From Nocardioides ginsengisegetis (lineage in GTDB: Bacteria > Actinomycetota > Actinomycetes > Propionibacteriales > Nocardioidaceae): a stretch of 64,000 bases of DNA. The notes beneath the pieces are model-generated. The model saw only the letters and a list, made by a program, of their open reading frames with translations. It was not told where the DNA came from and did not search any database. The DNA lies in assembly GCF_014138045.1 (NCBI RefSeq), contig NZ_JACGXA010000001.1:3209001-3273000 (forward strand), given 5' to 3'. Position numbers and translations under genes: made by a program. This document shows, in pieces, positions 18,526-25,202 of this stretch (the stretch's first letter is position 1; each line of letters starts with the position of its first letter).

Positions 18526-18705
18526 ATGACCGACGGACCAGCCGAGGACGAGCTCGCCGAGGAGCTCGCGGCCGCCGACGAGCCGCAGGCCGAGGAGTAC
18601 GAGCCCGACGCGGACGTGCACTCCGACGAGACCGGCACCGCCTACGACGTCACCGGCGAGGCGGAGACCACCCCGCACGACGACGAGCCGGAGGACGAGT
18701 CCTGA
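18526..18705 (+). CDS. very small acidic protein
   Basis: 59 residues, ATG 18526 with AGGAG at 18516-18520. Nearly half the residues are Asp or Glu and there is one Tyr-rich patch (EEYEPDADV). The stop TGA at 18703-18705 overlaps the proposed CTG start of the NUDIX gene. Predicted disordered; function unknown. Confidence 0.6.
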   Translation: MTDGPAEDELAEELAAADEPQAEEYEPDADVHSDETGTAYDVTGEAETTPHDDEPEDES

Positions 18706-19166
18706 GCACGCACGACCGCTTCACCGTCGTCCCCGCCTCCTACGTCTTCCTGCTCCGCGACGGCGTCGCCGGCCCGGAGGTGCTGCTGCAGCTGCGCCAG
18801 AACACCGGCTACATGGACGACCACTGGGCCGCGGCCGCGGCCGGTCACGTGGAGGCCGGCGAGACGGCGTACGACGCCGCGCACCGCGAGGCGAGCGAGG
18901 AGATCGCGGTCAAGGACCTCGACCTGGCGTTCGTGACCGCCATGCAGCGCACCCGGCACGCCGACGCCATCGACGAGCGGATCGACTTCTTCTTCACCGC
19001 GCGCACCTGGACCGGTGAGCCACGGATCGTGGAGCCGGACAAGTGCGCCGAGCTCCGCTGGTGTCCCCTGGACGCCCTGCCCGACCCCGTCGTCCCCCAC
19101 GAGCTGCAGGTGCTGAGTGCGCTGCGGGACGGGACGACGACGCCCTACTCGACGTACGGATTCTGA
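18702..19166 (+). CDS. NUDIX hydrolase with a probable CTG start
   Basis: About 154 residues if translation begins at CTG 18702. The NUDIX box runs GHVEAGETAYDAAHREASEE near residue 47, with Glu/Arg/Glu-Glu residues in place; the glycine of the box's tail is replaced by Ala. It should hydrolyse a nucleoside diphosphate linked to another group, using magnesium. The only ATG/GTG/TTG in frame is GTG 18780, which would delete the first strand of the fold (RFTVVPASYVFLLRDG). CTG 18702 overlaps the stop of the upstream gene as CTGA, the usual arrangement of coupled starts here. Confidence 0.8.
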   Translation: MSTHDRFTVVPASYVFLLRDGVAGPEVLLQLRQNTGYMDDHWAAAAAGHVEAGETAYDAAHREASEEIAVKDLDLAFVTAMQRTRHADAIDERIDFFFTARTWTGEPRIVEPDKCAELRWCPLDALPDPVVPHELQVLSALRDGTTTPYSTYGF

Positions 19167-19189
19167 GTGAGTCCAAGGAGGAGCAGCAG

Positions 19190-19447
19190 ATGACCGACCT
19201 CGGCCCCAAGCCCGAGCCCCAGATCGAGCCCGGCGAGCCCAACCCGGGCGGTGTCGACGCCATCGACGGCGGCGACCACCACGACCTCAAGCCGGAGATC
19301 CCCAACCTGCCGACGGAGAAGAACCCCGCCGTCGACGACGTGGCCACCGAGGACGTCAAGGACCAGATGAAGGACAGCGAGGACACCTCGACCCGGGCGA
19401 CCGAGGACGGCGAGGACGTCCCGCCCGAGGACGAGTCGCCGGCCTGA
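19190..19447 (+). CDS. small acidic disordered protein
   Basis: 85 residues, ATG 19190, with AAGGAGG about ten bases upstream. Pro, Asp and Glu make up most of the chain (for example EPQIEPGEPNPGG) and there is no hydrophobic segment. It belongs with the neighbouring small hydrophilic genes. Function unknown. Confidence 0.6.
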   Translation: MTDLGPKPEPQIEPGEPNPGGVDAIDGGDHHDLKPEIPNLPTEKNPAVDDVATEDVKDQMKDSEDTSTRATEDGEDVPPEDESPA

Positions 19448-19466
19448 GATCGGGTACGGGACGTCC

Positions 19467-19709
19467 ATGAGCGACCCGAAGCAGGTGGACGAGACCGAGC
19501 GCCCCGAAGGCATGGGCGTCAGCAGCGAGCGCCTCGGCCACACCGGCCCCGGTCAGTACGACACGTCGGGCCTCCGTGACACCCGGGCCAAGGACCCCCG
19601 CGTCGAGGAGCCCGAGGGGCCGCCCGAGCAGAGCCCCGGAAACCCCGAGGACAACCCCGAGGGGCTGGCGCCGAAGGCGGGCTACCCCTCGGTCGACCCG
19701 CGGTCGTGA
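19467..19709 (+). CDS. small hydrophilic disordered protein
   Basis: 80 residues, ATG 19467. Rich in Pro, Glu, Gly and Asp; the chain ends just 10 bp before the stop of the convergent miaB. No domain recognised. Similar short proteins are common beside housekeeping genes in Nocardioides and have no assigned role. Confidence 0.55.
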   Translation: MSDPKQVDETERPEGMGVSSERLGHTGPGQYDTSGLRDTRAKDPRVEEPEGPPEQSPGNPEDNPEGLAPKAGYPSVDPRS

Positions 19710-19718
19710 CGGTGCTGG

Positions 19719-21251
19719 TCAGCGACAGGCGGGGGCGTCCGGCAGCGGAGCGGGTACGCCGATCGCCGGCATGCCGAGCGTGACGCCGGTCGTCGAACCG
19801 CCGGTGGTCGAGCTTGCCGAGACCCGCCGCTCCCAGGCGTCGCCGGAGCGGGTCCGGCGGACCGCCTGGACCGGCCCGTCGGCGACGAGGTGGTGCGGCG
19901 CGGCGTAGGTGATCGTCACGGTGACCATGTCGCCGGGACGAACGCCCACGGCGGTCGAGCCTGCCGAGACCTCGACGGCGGAGAAGTCCGCCTCGAAGTG
20001 CACGAGCCGGTTGTCCGGGCCGCGGCCCGACAGCCGGTGGGTGGCGGCGTCCTTGCGGCCCTCGCCCTCGGAGACCATCAGCTCGACCTGGCGGCCGACG
20101 AGCTTCTTCCCCTCGTCCCACGCGATCTCGTTGACGACCTCGACGAGCCGCTCGTAGCGGTCCTTCACCACGTCCGGCGTGATCTGGTCCGGGAGCGTGG
20201 CGGCCGGGGTGCCGGGCCGCTTGGAGTACTGGAACGTGAACGCCCCCGCGAACCGGGCCGCCCGCACGACGTCCAGCGTCGCGAGGAAGTCGTCCTCGGT
20301 CTCGCCGGGGAAGCCGACGATGATGTCGGTGGTGATCGCGGCCTCGGGCATCGCGGCCCGGACGCGCTCGATGATGCCGAGGAACTTGCTCTGCCGGTAG
20401 GACCGGCGCATGTCCTTGAGGACCTTGTCCGAGCCGGACTGCAGCGGCATGTGCAGCTGCGGCATCACGTTGGGGGTCTCGGCCATCGCCTCGATGACGT
20501 CATCGGTGAACTCCGCCGGGTGCGGGGAGGTGAAGCGGACCCGCTCGAGACCCTCGATCTCGCCGCACGCGCGCAGCAGCTTGGAGAAGGCCTGCCGGTC
20601 GCCGAACTCCACGCCGTAGGCGTTGACGTTCTGGCCCAGCAGGGTGATCTCCGAGACGCCCTCGGCGACCAGTGCCTCGATCTCGGCCAGGATCTCGCCG
20701 GGGCGGCGGTCCTTCTCCTTGCCGCGCAGGCTCGGCACGATGCAGAACGTGCAGGTGTTGTTGCAGCCCACCGAGATCGACACCCAGGCCGCGTAGGCCG
20801 AGTCGCGCTTGGTCGGCAGCGTCGACGGGAAGACCTCCAGCGACTCGAGGATCTCGACCTGCGCCTCCTCCTGCACGCGCGCCCGCTCGAGGAGCACCGG
20901 CAGCGAGCCGATGTTGTGGGTGCCGAACACGACGTCGACGTACGGCGCCTTCTGCGTGATCGTCGAGCGGTCCTTCTGCGCCAGGCAGCCGCCGACGGCG
21001 ATCTGCATGCCCGGGTTGGCGGCCTTGACCGGCGCGAGGTGCGACAGGTTGCCGTAGAGCTTGTTGTCGGCGTTCTCGCGGACCGCGCAGGTGTTGAACA
21101 CGACCACGTCGGCCTGCTGGTCGGCCGCCGCCGCGACGTACCCCGCGTCCTCCAGCAGCCCGGTCAGGCGCTCGGAGTCGTGGACGTTCATCTGGCACCC
21201 GTAGGTCTTGACCTCGTAGGTGCGGGGGGCGGTGTCGGGCGTCGCAGTCAT
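19719..21251 (-). CDS. miaB: tRNA-2-methylthio-N6-dimethylallyladenosine synthase
   Basis: 510 residues. It adds the methylthio group to i6A37 made by MiaA. The N-terminal domain ligates one 4Fe-4S cluster (Cys in TYGCQMN, FNTCAV and GGCLAQ) and the radical-SAM core binds the second through CNNTCTFC near residue 163. A TRAM domain follows (about 378-455). Two oddities: the stretch EVSAGSTA in the TRAM domain and [12 protein letters not shown] in the C-terminal tail are encoded by copies of the GGTCGAGC(T/C)TGCCGAGACC repeat, and the tail after the TRAM domain is about 50 residues longer than usual. Confidence 0.96.
   Translation of the reverse strand: MTATPDTAPRTYEVKTYGCQMNVHDSERLTGLLEDAGYVAAAADQQADVVVFNTCAVRENADNKLYGNLSHLAPVKAANPGMQIAVGGCLAQKDRSTITQKAPYVDVVFGTHNIGSLPVLLERARVQEEAQVEILESLEVFPSTLPTKRDSAYAAWVSISVGCNNTCTFCIVPSLRGKEKDRRPGEILAEIEALVAEGVSEITLLGQNVNAYGVEFGDRQAFSKLLRACGEIEGLERVRFTSPHPAEFTDDVIEAMAETPNVMPQLHMPLQSGSDKVLKDMRRSYRQSKFLGIIERVRAAMPEAAITTDIIVGFPGETEDDFLATLDVVRAARFAGAFTFQYSKRPGTPAATLPDQITPDVVKDRYERLVEVVNEIAWDEGKKLVGRQVELMVSEGEGRKDAATHRLSGRGPDNRLVHFEADFSAVEVSAGSTAVGVRPGDMVTVTITYAAPHHLVADGPVQAVRRTRSGDAWERRVSASSTTGGSTTGVTLGMPAIGVPAPLPDAPACR
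19802..19827. repeat. Nocardioides-type dispersed repeat, copy in miaB 3' end
   Basis: CGGTGGTCGAGCTTGCCGAG followed by ACCCGC. The same unit occurs at 19951-19971 and 23774-23799. It codes for part of the extended MiaB tail. Confidence 0.7.
19951..19971. repeat. dispersed repeat, copy inside the miaB TRAM domain
   Basis: GCGGTCGAGCCTGCCGAGAC plus C, a diverged copy of the unit at 19802, in frame inside miaB and coding for EVSAGSTA. Confidence 0.6.
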
Positions 21252-21333
21252 AACCGGTCAAGGGTACGGCGGTGCACGAGGGTGGCGGGAATCGCGCACG
21301 GTCCGCACCCCGGGAGGGCATATTGGCCCCACC

Positions 21334-22869
21334 ATGTGCGACCACCACTGTTCCTCCCCGGGCCACGGCCCCCACCTCGACCGCCGCGCCCTGCTCACCA
21401 CCGGCGCGGGCGTCGTCACCACCGCGGCCCTGCTGGACTTCGAGCCGGCGAGCGCGGGCACGACGAAGACCAAGGTCTTCCGCGGCGAGTTCACCGACGC
21501 CAACACCCCGGACTGGCACTACCTGCCGTTCTCGGTGCCGGCTGGGGTCAACGCGATCGAGGTCTCCTACACGTTCTCCCCCACCGACACCGGTGTGGGC
21601 TTCAGCTACAACGTGGTCGACATCGGCATCTTCGACCCGTCCGGGCACGACCTGGGCGACGGCGCGGGCTTCCGCGGATGGTCGGGCGGCGCGCGGCGGA
21701 AGTTCTGGATCAGCCGGTCCGGCGCGACCCCCGGCTACGTGCCCGGTCCGATCTCGGTCGGGGTCTGGAACATCCTGCTCGGCCCCTACACGATCATCCC
21801 GCCGGGGACGCCGTACGAGGTCCGCGTGACGCTGCACTTCGGGCCGCAGGGCCCGGCGTTCGTGCCGCACCCGCCGCCGCGGCGGGTGAAGGGCACCGGA
21901 CCCGGCTGGTACCGCGGCGACCTGCACCTCCACACGATCCACTCCGACGGCAAGCGCACGCTGCCCGAGATGATCACCGCCGCCCGCAAGGCAGGCCTGG
22001 ACTTCATCAACTCCAGCGAGCACAACACGATCTCCGCGCACCTGGCGTGGGGGAAGTACGTCCCCGACGACTTCCTCGTCATGACCGGCGAGGAGGTCAC
22101 CACCCGCAACGGGCACTGGCTGGCCGTCGGGCTGCCGGCCGGGTCGTGGATCGATTGGCGCTACCGGGCCGCGGACGGCGAGTTCCCGACGTACGCCGCG
22201 CGCGTGCGCGAGCTGGGCGGCCTCGCGATCGTCGCGCACCCCTTCAACCCCGTGCCGAGCATCAAGTGGGACTTCGGGCTCGACTTCGCCGACCTGGACG
22301 CGATCGAGGTCTGGAACGGCCCGTGGACCGGCGACGACCAGACCTGCGTCGAGCACTGGCACGACCTGCTCGTGTCCGGTCGCTACCTGCCGGTCGTCGG
22401 CAACTCCGACTCGCACACGCCCGAGCAGACCGTCGGGCTGTCGCAGACCGTCGTGCGGGCCTCGTCGCTGTCGAGCGGCGCGATCATCACCGCGCTGCGC
22501 GGCGGGCACGCCTGGATCGCGGAGTCCTCGAAGGTGCACCTGACGTTCACCGCCAGCCTCGGCGACCGGGTCGCGGAGTGCGGCGACGCGGTGGGGGCGA
22601 CGGCGACGGACGTGGTCGACGTACGTCTGGTGGTCAAGGGTGCGCCCGGCGCGCTGGCGCAGGTCCGCGGGCCCGAGGGCGTGCTGGCCGGCGGGGTCGC
22701 CGACTCCGCGGGCCGCGCCGTCGTGACGGTTCAGGTGCCGGGGGCGACACCGTTCGTCCGGGCGGAGGTGCGCCGCCCCGACGACGTCGTGGTCAGCCCG
22801 GTCGACGACTTCCCGGGCGCGCCGATGGTGGCGCTGACCAACCCGGTGTTCGTGGCGGCTACTTCTTAG
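21334..22869 (+). CDS. CehA/McbA-type PHP-domain metallohydrolase, exported
   Basis: 511 residues, ATG 21334. An arginine pair (LDRRALLTTGAG near residue 17) followed by an Ala/Thr/Val stretch looks like a Tat leader. A beta domain (about 45-180) precedes a PHP-type amidohydrolase: metal ligands are in GDLHLHTIHSDG, SSEHN, the HPFNP strand and GNSDSH. Relatives include the carbaryl hydrolase CehA/McbA, but most are uncharacterised phosphoesterases; the substrate is unknown. The C-terminal about 100 residues form a second Ig-like domain. The stop overlaps the convergent thioesterase-like gene by 11 bp. Confidence 0.88.
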   Translation: MCDHHCSSPGHGPHLDRRALLTTGAGVVTTAALLDFEPASAGTTKTKVFRGEFTDANTPDWHYLPFSVPAGVNAIEVSYTFSPTDTGVGFSYNVVDIGIFDPSGHDLGDGAGFRGWSGGARRKFWISRSGATPGYVPGPISVGVWNILLGPYTIIPPGTPYEVRVTLHFGPQGPAFVPHPPPRRVKGTGPGWYRGDLHLHTIHSDGKRTLPEMITAARKAGLDFINSSEHNTISAHLAWGKYVPDDFLVMTGEEVTTRNGHWLAVGLPAGSWIDWRYRAADGEFPTYAARVRELGGLAIVAHPFNPVPSIKWDFGLDFADLDAIEVWNGPWTGDDQTCVEHWHDLLVSGRYLPVVGNSDSHTPEQTVGLSQTVVRASSLSSGAIITALRGGHAWIAESSKVHLTFTASLGDRVAECGDAVGATATDVVDVRLVVKGAPGALAQVRGPEGVLAGGVADSAGRAVVTVQVPGATPFVRAEVRRPDDVVVSPVDDFPGAPMVALTNPVFVAATS

Positions 22870-23329
22870 GGGCCTTGGGGGTGACCCAGAGCTTGATGAC
22901 GCCCTCGATCACGACCTCGCCGTCGTCGCGGACGCCCTTCACCCGCACCGGCAGGTCGGGGTTGTCCGAGGTCCACTGCTCGGGGTCGGTCTCGGCGATG
23001 CAGGTGATGTCGCTGGTCGCCTTGGCGGTGTAGCTGATGTCCATGCCCTTGGGGATCCAGCGCTTGTCGGCCGGGATCGTCACCTCGGCCAGCGCACCCA
23101 TCGCGGCCTCGAGGCCGTTGCACAGCGCGATCGCGTGCACGGTCTTGATGTGGTTGTGCACGGCCCGGCGCTTGGGGATGACCAGCTCGGCGTAGTTGGG
23201 CCGGATCTCCTGGAAGCGGGGGTGGATGGTGGCGAAGTACGGCGCCTTCTGCGAGAACAGCAGCGAGAAGATGCGCTTGCCCTGGGGCAGTGCGGTGGTC
23301 TTGTTCCACAACGTGAGGACCTGGCTCAT
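22859..23329 (-). CDS. hotdog-fold DUF4442 (thioesterase-like) protein
   Basis: 156 residues, ATG 23329 (a further ATG lies at 23338). The hotdog fold is suggested by RFQEIRPNYAELVIPKRRA and by NHIKTVHAIALCNGLEAAMG, where the Asn-His and the following helix match the active-site region of DUF4442 proteins in the acyl-CoA thioesterase clan. Members are presumed to act on acyl thioesters, but no substrate is known. It is transcribed leftward and ends inside the tail of the convergent metallohydrolase. Confidence 0.85.
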   Translation of the reverse strand: MSQVLTLWNKTTALPQGKRIFSLLFSQKAPYFATIHPRFQEIRPNYAELVIPKRRAVHNHIKTVHAIALCNGLEAAMGALAEVTIPADKRWIPKGMDISYTAKATSDITCIAETDPEQWTSDNPDLPVRVKGVRDDGEVVIEGVIKLWVTPKAPKK

Positions 23330-23382
23330 GGGCCGCATGCTACCGGCCGGTAACCTCTGCGCGCTGTGACACCACTCACCGA

Positions 23383-23769
23383 TCATCGCCCGCGTGGCGT
23401 GAGCACCTCGACCCGGTTGCCGTGGCCGTCGAAGACGTGGAAGCGCTCGTGGCCGGGGAAGGAGTCGCGCTGGCTCAGGTCGGGCGCGAACCCGAGGGCG
23501 GCCAGCCGCGCCAGCACCGCGTCGTACTGCCCACGGTCGAGGACGAATGCCGGGTGCGCCTTGCGGGCGGGGGCGAACGGGTCCTCGACGCCGACGTGGA
23601 CCTCGGCGGTGACAGCCTCGCCGTCGAAGGCGCGGAACCACGCGCCACCGCGCCGCGCGAGCTCAGTCGGCTTGTCGACCTCGGTCATGCCGAGGCCCTC
23701 GCCGTAGAAGCGGCGCGCGTCGTCCTCGCCGCCGGGCGGGCAGGCGACCTGGACGTGGTGGAGCCTCAT
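23383..23769 (-). CDS. VOC/glyoxalase-fold protein
   Basis: 128 residues, one vicinal-oxygen-chelate domain. The N-terminal LHHVQVACP strand carries the first metal-ligand His, HPAFVL the second and the final strand GNRVEVL a Glu, as in glyoxalase-type dioxygenases and lyases. ATG 23769 overlaps the tam stop as ATGA, so it is translated with the methyltransferase. It may be a detoxification protein; the substrate is not known. Confidence 0.85.
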   Translation of the reverse strand: MRLHHVQVACPPGGEDDARRFYGEGLGMTEVDKPTELARRGGAWFRAFDGEAVTAEVHVGVEDPFAPARKAHPAFVLDRGQYDAVLARLAALGFAPDLSQRDSFPGHERFHVFDGHGNRVEVLTPRGR

Positions 23770-24554
23770 CGCTCGGTGGTCGAGCTTGTCGAGACCCGCG
23801 CGACGACGAAGATGCGGCGGAACGGCAGCACGACGCCGTGCTCGCGGGGCGGGTAGGCCTCCCGCAACCGCCTCTTGAACTCCGCCTCGAAGCCGGGGCG
23901 CAGGTCGTCGGGCAGCGCCTGCAGGGTCGGCCGGGCGCCAGTGCCGGAGACCCAGGTGAAGACCGGGTCCTCGCCGGTCAGGACGTGGAGGTACGTCGTC
24001 TCCCACGCGTCGACCTCGCAGCCGAGCGCGGTCAGCGCCTCGAGGTAGACCACGGGGTCACGGCTGTCGGGGACGGCGACGCCGGCGGTGTGGGCGGCGT
24101 AGGGCGGCTCCGCGGCCAGGTCACGCCGGATGGTGTGGCTCGGCTCGTCGAAGTTGCCGGGCACCTGGACGGCGAACCAGCCGCCGGGACGCACCCGCGC
24201 GACCAGCCGGGGCAGCAGGTCGAGGTGGTCGGGCAGCCACTGGAGGGTGGCGTTGGAGACGAGCACGTCGACGGGGGTGCCCGGGGCCCATTCCCTCAGG
24301 TCGCCGACGGAGAAGTCGACCCGGTCGTCGGCCTGCCGCGCCGCGGCGATCATCTCGGGGCTGGAGTCGAGGCCGCTGACGGCCGCGCCGGGCCACCTGT
24401 CGGCGAGGAGCGAGGTGAGGTTGCCCGGGCCGCAGCCCAGGTCGACGACCGTGGCCGGAGCCTCTGCGCCGATCCTGACGACCAGGTCGACGAACGGTCG
24501 GCCGCGCTCGTCGGCGTAGGTGAGGTAGCGGTCCGGGTCCCAGGTGTGCGTCAT
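23766..24554 (-). CDS. tam: trans-aconitate 2-methyltransferase-like SAM methyltransferase
   Basis: 262 residues. A class I methyltransferase with motif I VVDLGCGPGNLTSLL near residue 37 and the substrate-side motif SNATLQWLPDH near residue 100, which matches the Tam group. Tam methylates trans-aconitate, the spontaneous dehydration product that inhibits aconitase. ATG 24554 has GAGG six bases upstream. It is divergent from a MarR regulator across a gap of 96 bp with a duplicated palindrome, which strongly suggests repression by that regulator. The C-terminus is extended by a dispersed repeat. Confidence 0.9.
   Translation of the reverse strand: MTHTWDPDRYLTYADERGRPFVDLVVRIGAEAPATVVDLGCGPGNLTSLLADRWPGAAVSGLDSSPEMIAAARQADDRVDFSVGDLREWAPGTPVDVLVSNATLQWLPDHLDLLPRLVARVRPGGWFAVQVPGNFDEPSHTIRRDLAAEPPYAAHTAGVAVPDSRDPVVYLEALTALGCEVDAWETTYLHVLTGEDPVFTWVSGTGARPTLQALPDDLRPGFEAEFKRRLREAYPPREHGVVLPFRRIFVVARVSTSSTTER
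23774..23799. repeat. dispersed repeat, copy at the tam 3' end
   Basis: CGGTGGTCGAGCTTGTCGAG plus ACCCGC, the best match to the Nocardioides consensus of the three copies seen. It codes for the last residues of the methyltransferase (VSTSSTTE). Confidence 0.75.
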
Positions 24555-24568
24555 CGCGGCCTCATTTC

Positions 24569-24622
24569 TCTTGACGTCAAGACACTTCCCATCGTGGATC
24601 CCCAAGTGTCTCGATGTCAAGA
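24569..24622. promoter_or_regulatory. paired MarR operator between tam and marR
   Basis: TCTTGACGTCAAGACACTT (24569-24587) recurs as an inverted copy at 24604-24622 with 16 of 19 matches, spaced by 16 bp. The left arm contains a perfect 14-bp palindrome TCTTGACGTCAAGA. Position and symmetry fit two dimers of the adjacent MarR protein controlling both promoters. Confidence 0.75.
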
Positions 24623-24650
24623 TTCTCGACCTACCCGCTACGATGCGGGC

Positions 24651-25136
24651 ATGAGGGACGAGGTCGACGAGCTGGTCGAGGCATGGACGCGTGAGCGGTC
24701 CGACCTGGACCTGGCGCCCGTGGCGGTCTTCAGCCGCATCTCCCGGCTGGCCCGCCACCTCGACCTGGCCCGTCGGGCCGCGTTCACCCAGCACGGCATC
24801 GAGTCGTGGGAGTTCGACGTGCTGGCGGCACTGCGCCGCGCGGGAGTGCCGTACGAGCTCTCGCCGGGGCGCCTCCTGCGCGAGACCCTCGTGACCAGCG
24901 GGACCATGACCAACCGCGTCGACCGGCTCGCCGCCCGCGGGTTCGTCGAGCGCTACCCAGACCCGGAGGACCGCCGCGGCGTGATCGTCCGGCTCACCGC
25001 CGAGGGCAAGACCGCCGTCGACGGGGCGTTCGAGGCGCTGCTCGAGGCCGAGAAGACGTTCCTGGCCGGGCTCCCCACCAAGGACCGCACCAAGCTGGCC
25101 GCCCTGCTGCGCACCCTCCTGGCCCCCTTCAGCTGA
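24651..25136 (+). CDS. MarR-family transcriptional regulator
   Basis: 161 residues, ATG 24651. The winged helix-turn-helix is clear: WEFDVLAALRRAG near residue 44, the recognition helix in SPGRLLRETLVTSGTMTNRVDRL and the wing DPEDRRGVIVRLTAEGK near residue 104. Such dimers usually repress a divergent gene until a ligand binds, and the paired palindromes in the shared gap fit that. A ligand cannot be predicted; trans-aconitate or a related acid is a guess from the neighbour. Confidence 0.92.
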   Translation: MRDEVDELVEAWTRERSDLDLAPVAVFSRISRLARHLDLARRAAFTQHGIESWEFDVLAALRRAGVPYELSPGRLLRETLVTSGTMTNRVDRLAARGFVERYPDPEDRRGVIVRLTAEGKTAVDGAFEALLEAEKTFLAGLPTKDRTKLAALLRTLLAPFS

Positions 25137-25177
25137 GAGGGCACTTGGGGGCACTCTCACCTCGACGAGAGGGCGAT

Positions 25178-25202
25178 CCGAGGCACTACTCGAGTGCCTC
25201 GG
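25178..25202. terminator. hairpin between convergent marR and ABC-F genes
   Basis: CCGAGGCACT and AGTGCCTCGG form a perfect 10-bp stem with a 5-nt loop. The stem contains the ABC-F stop codon. Upstream at about 25,135-25,160 lies a single copy related to the 32-bp unit found in the ABC-F linker. Confidence 0.6.
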
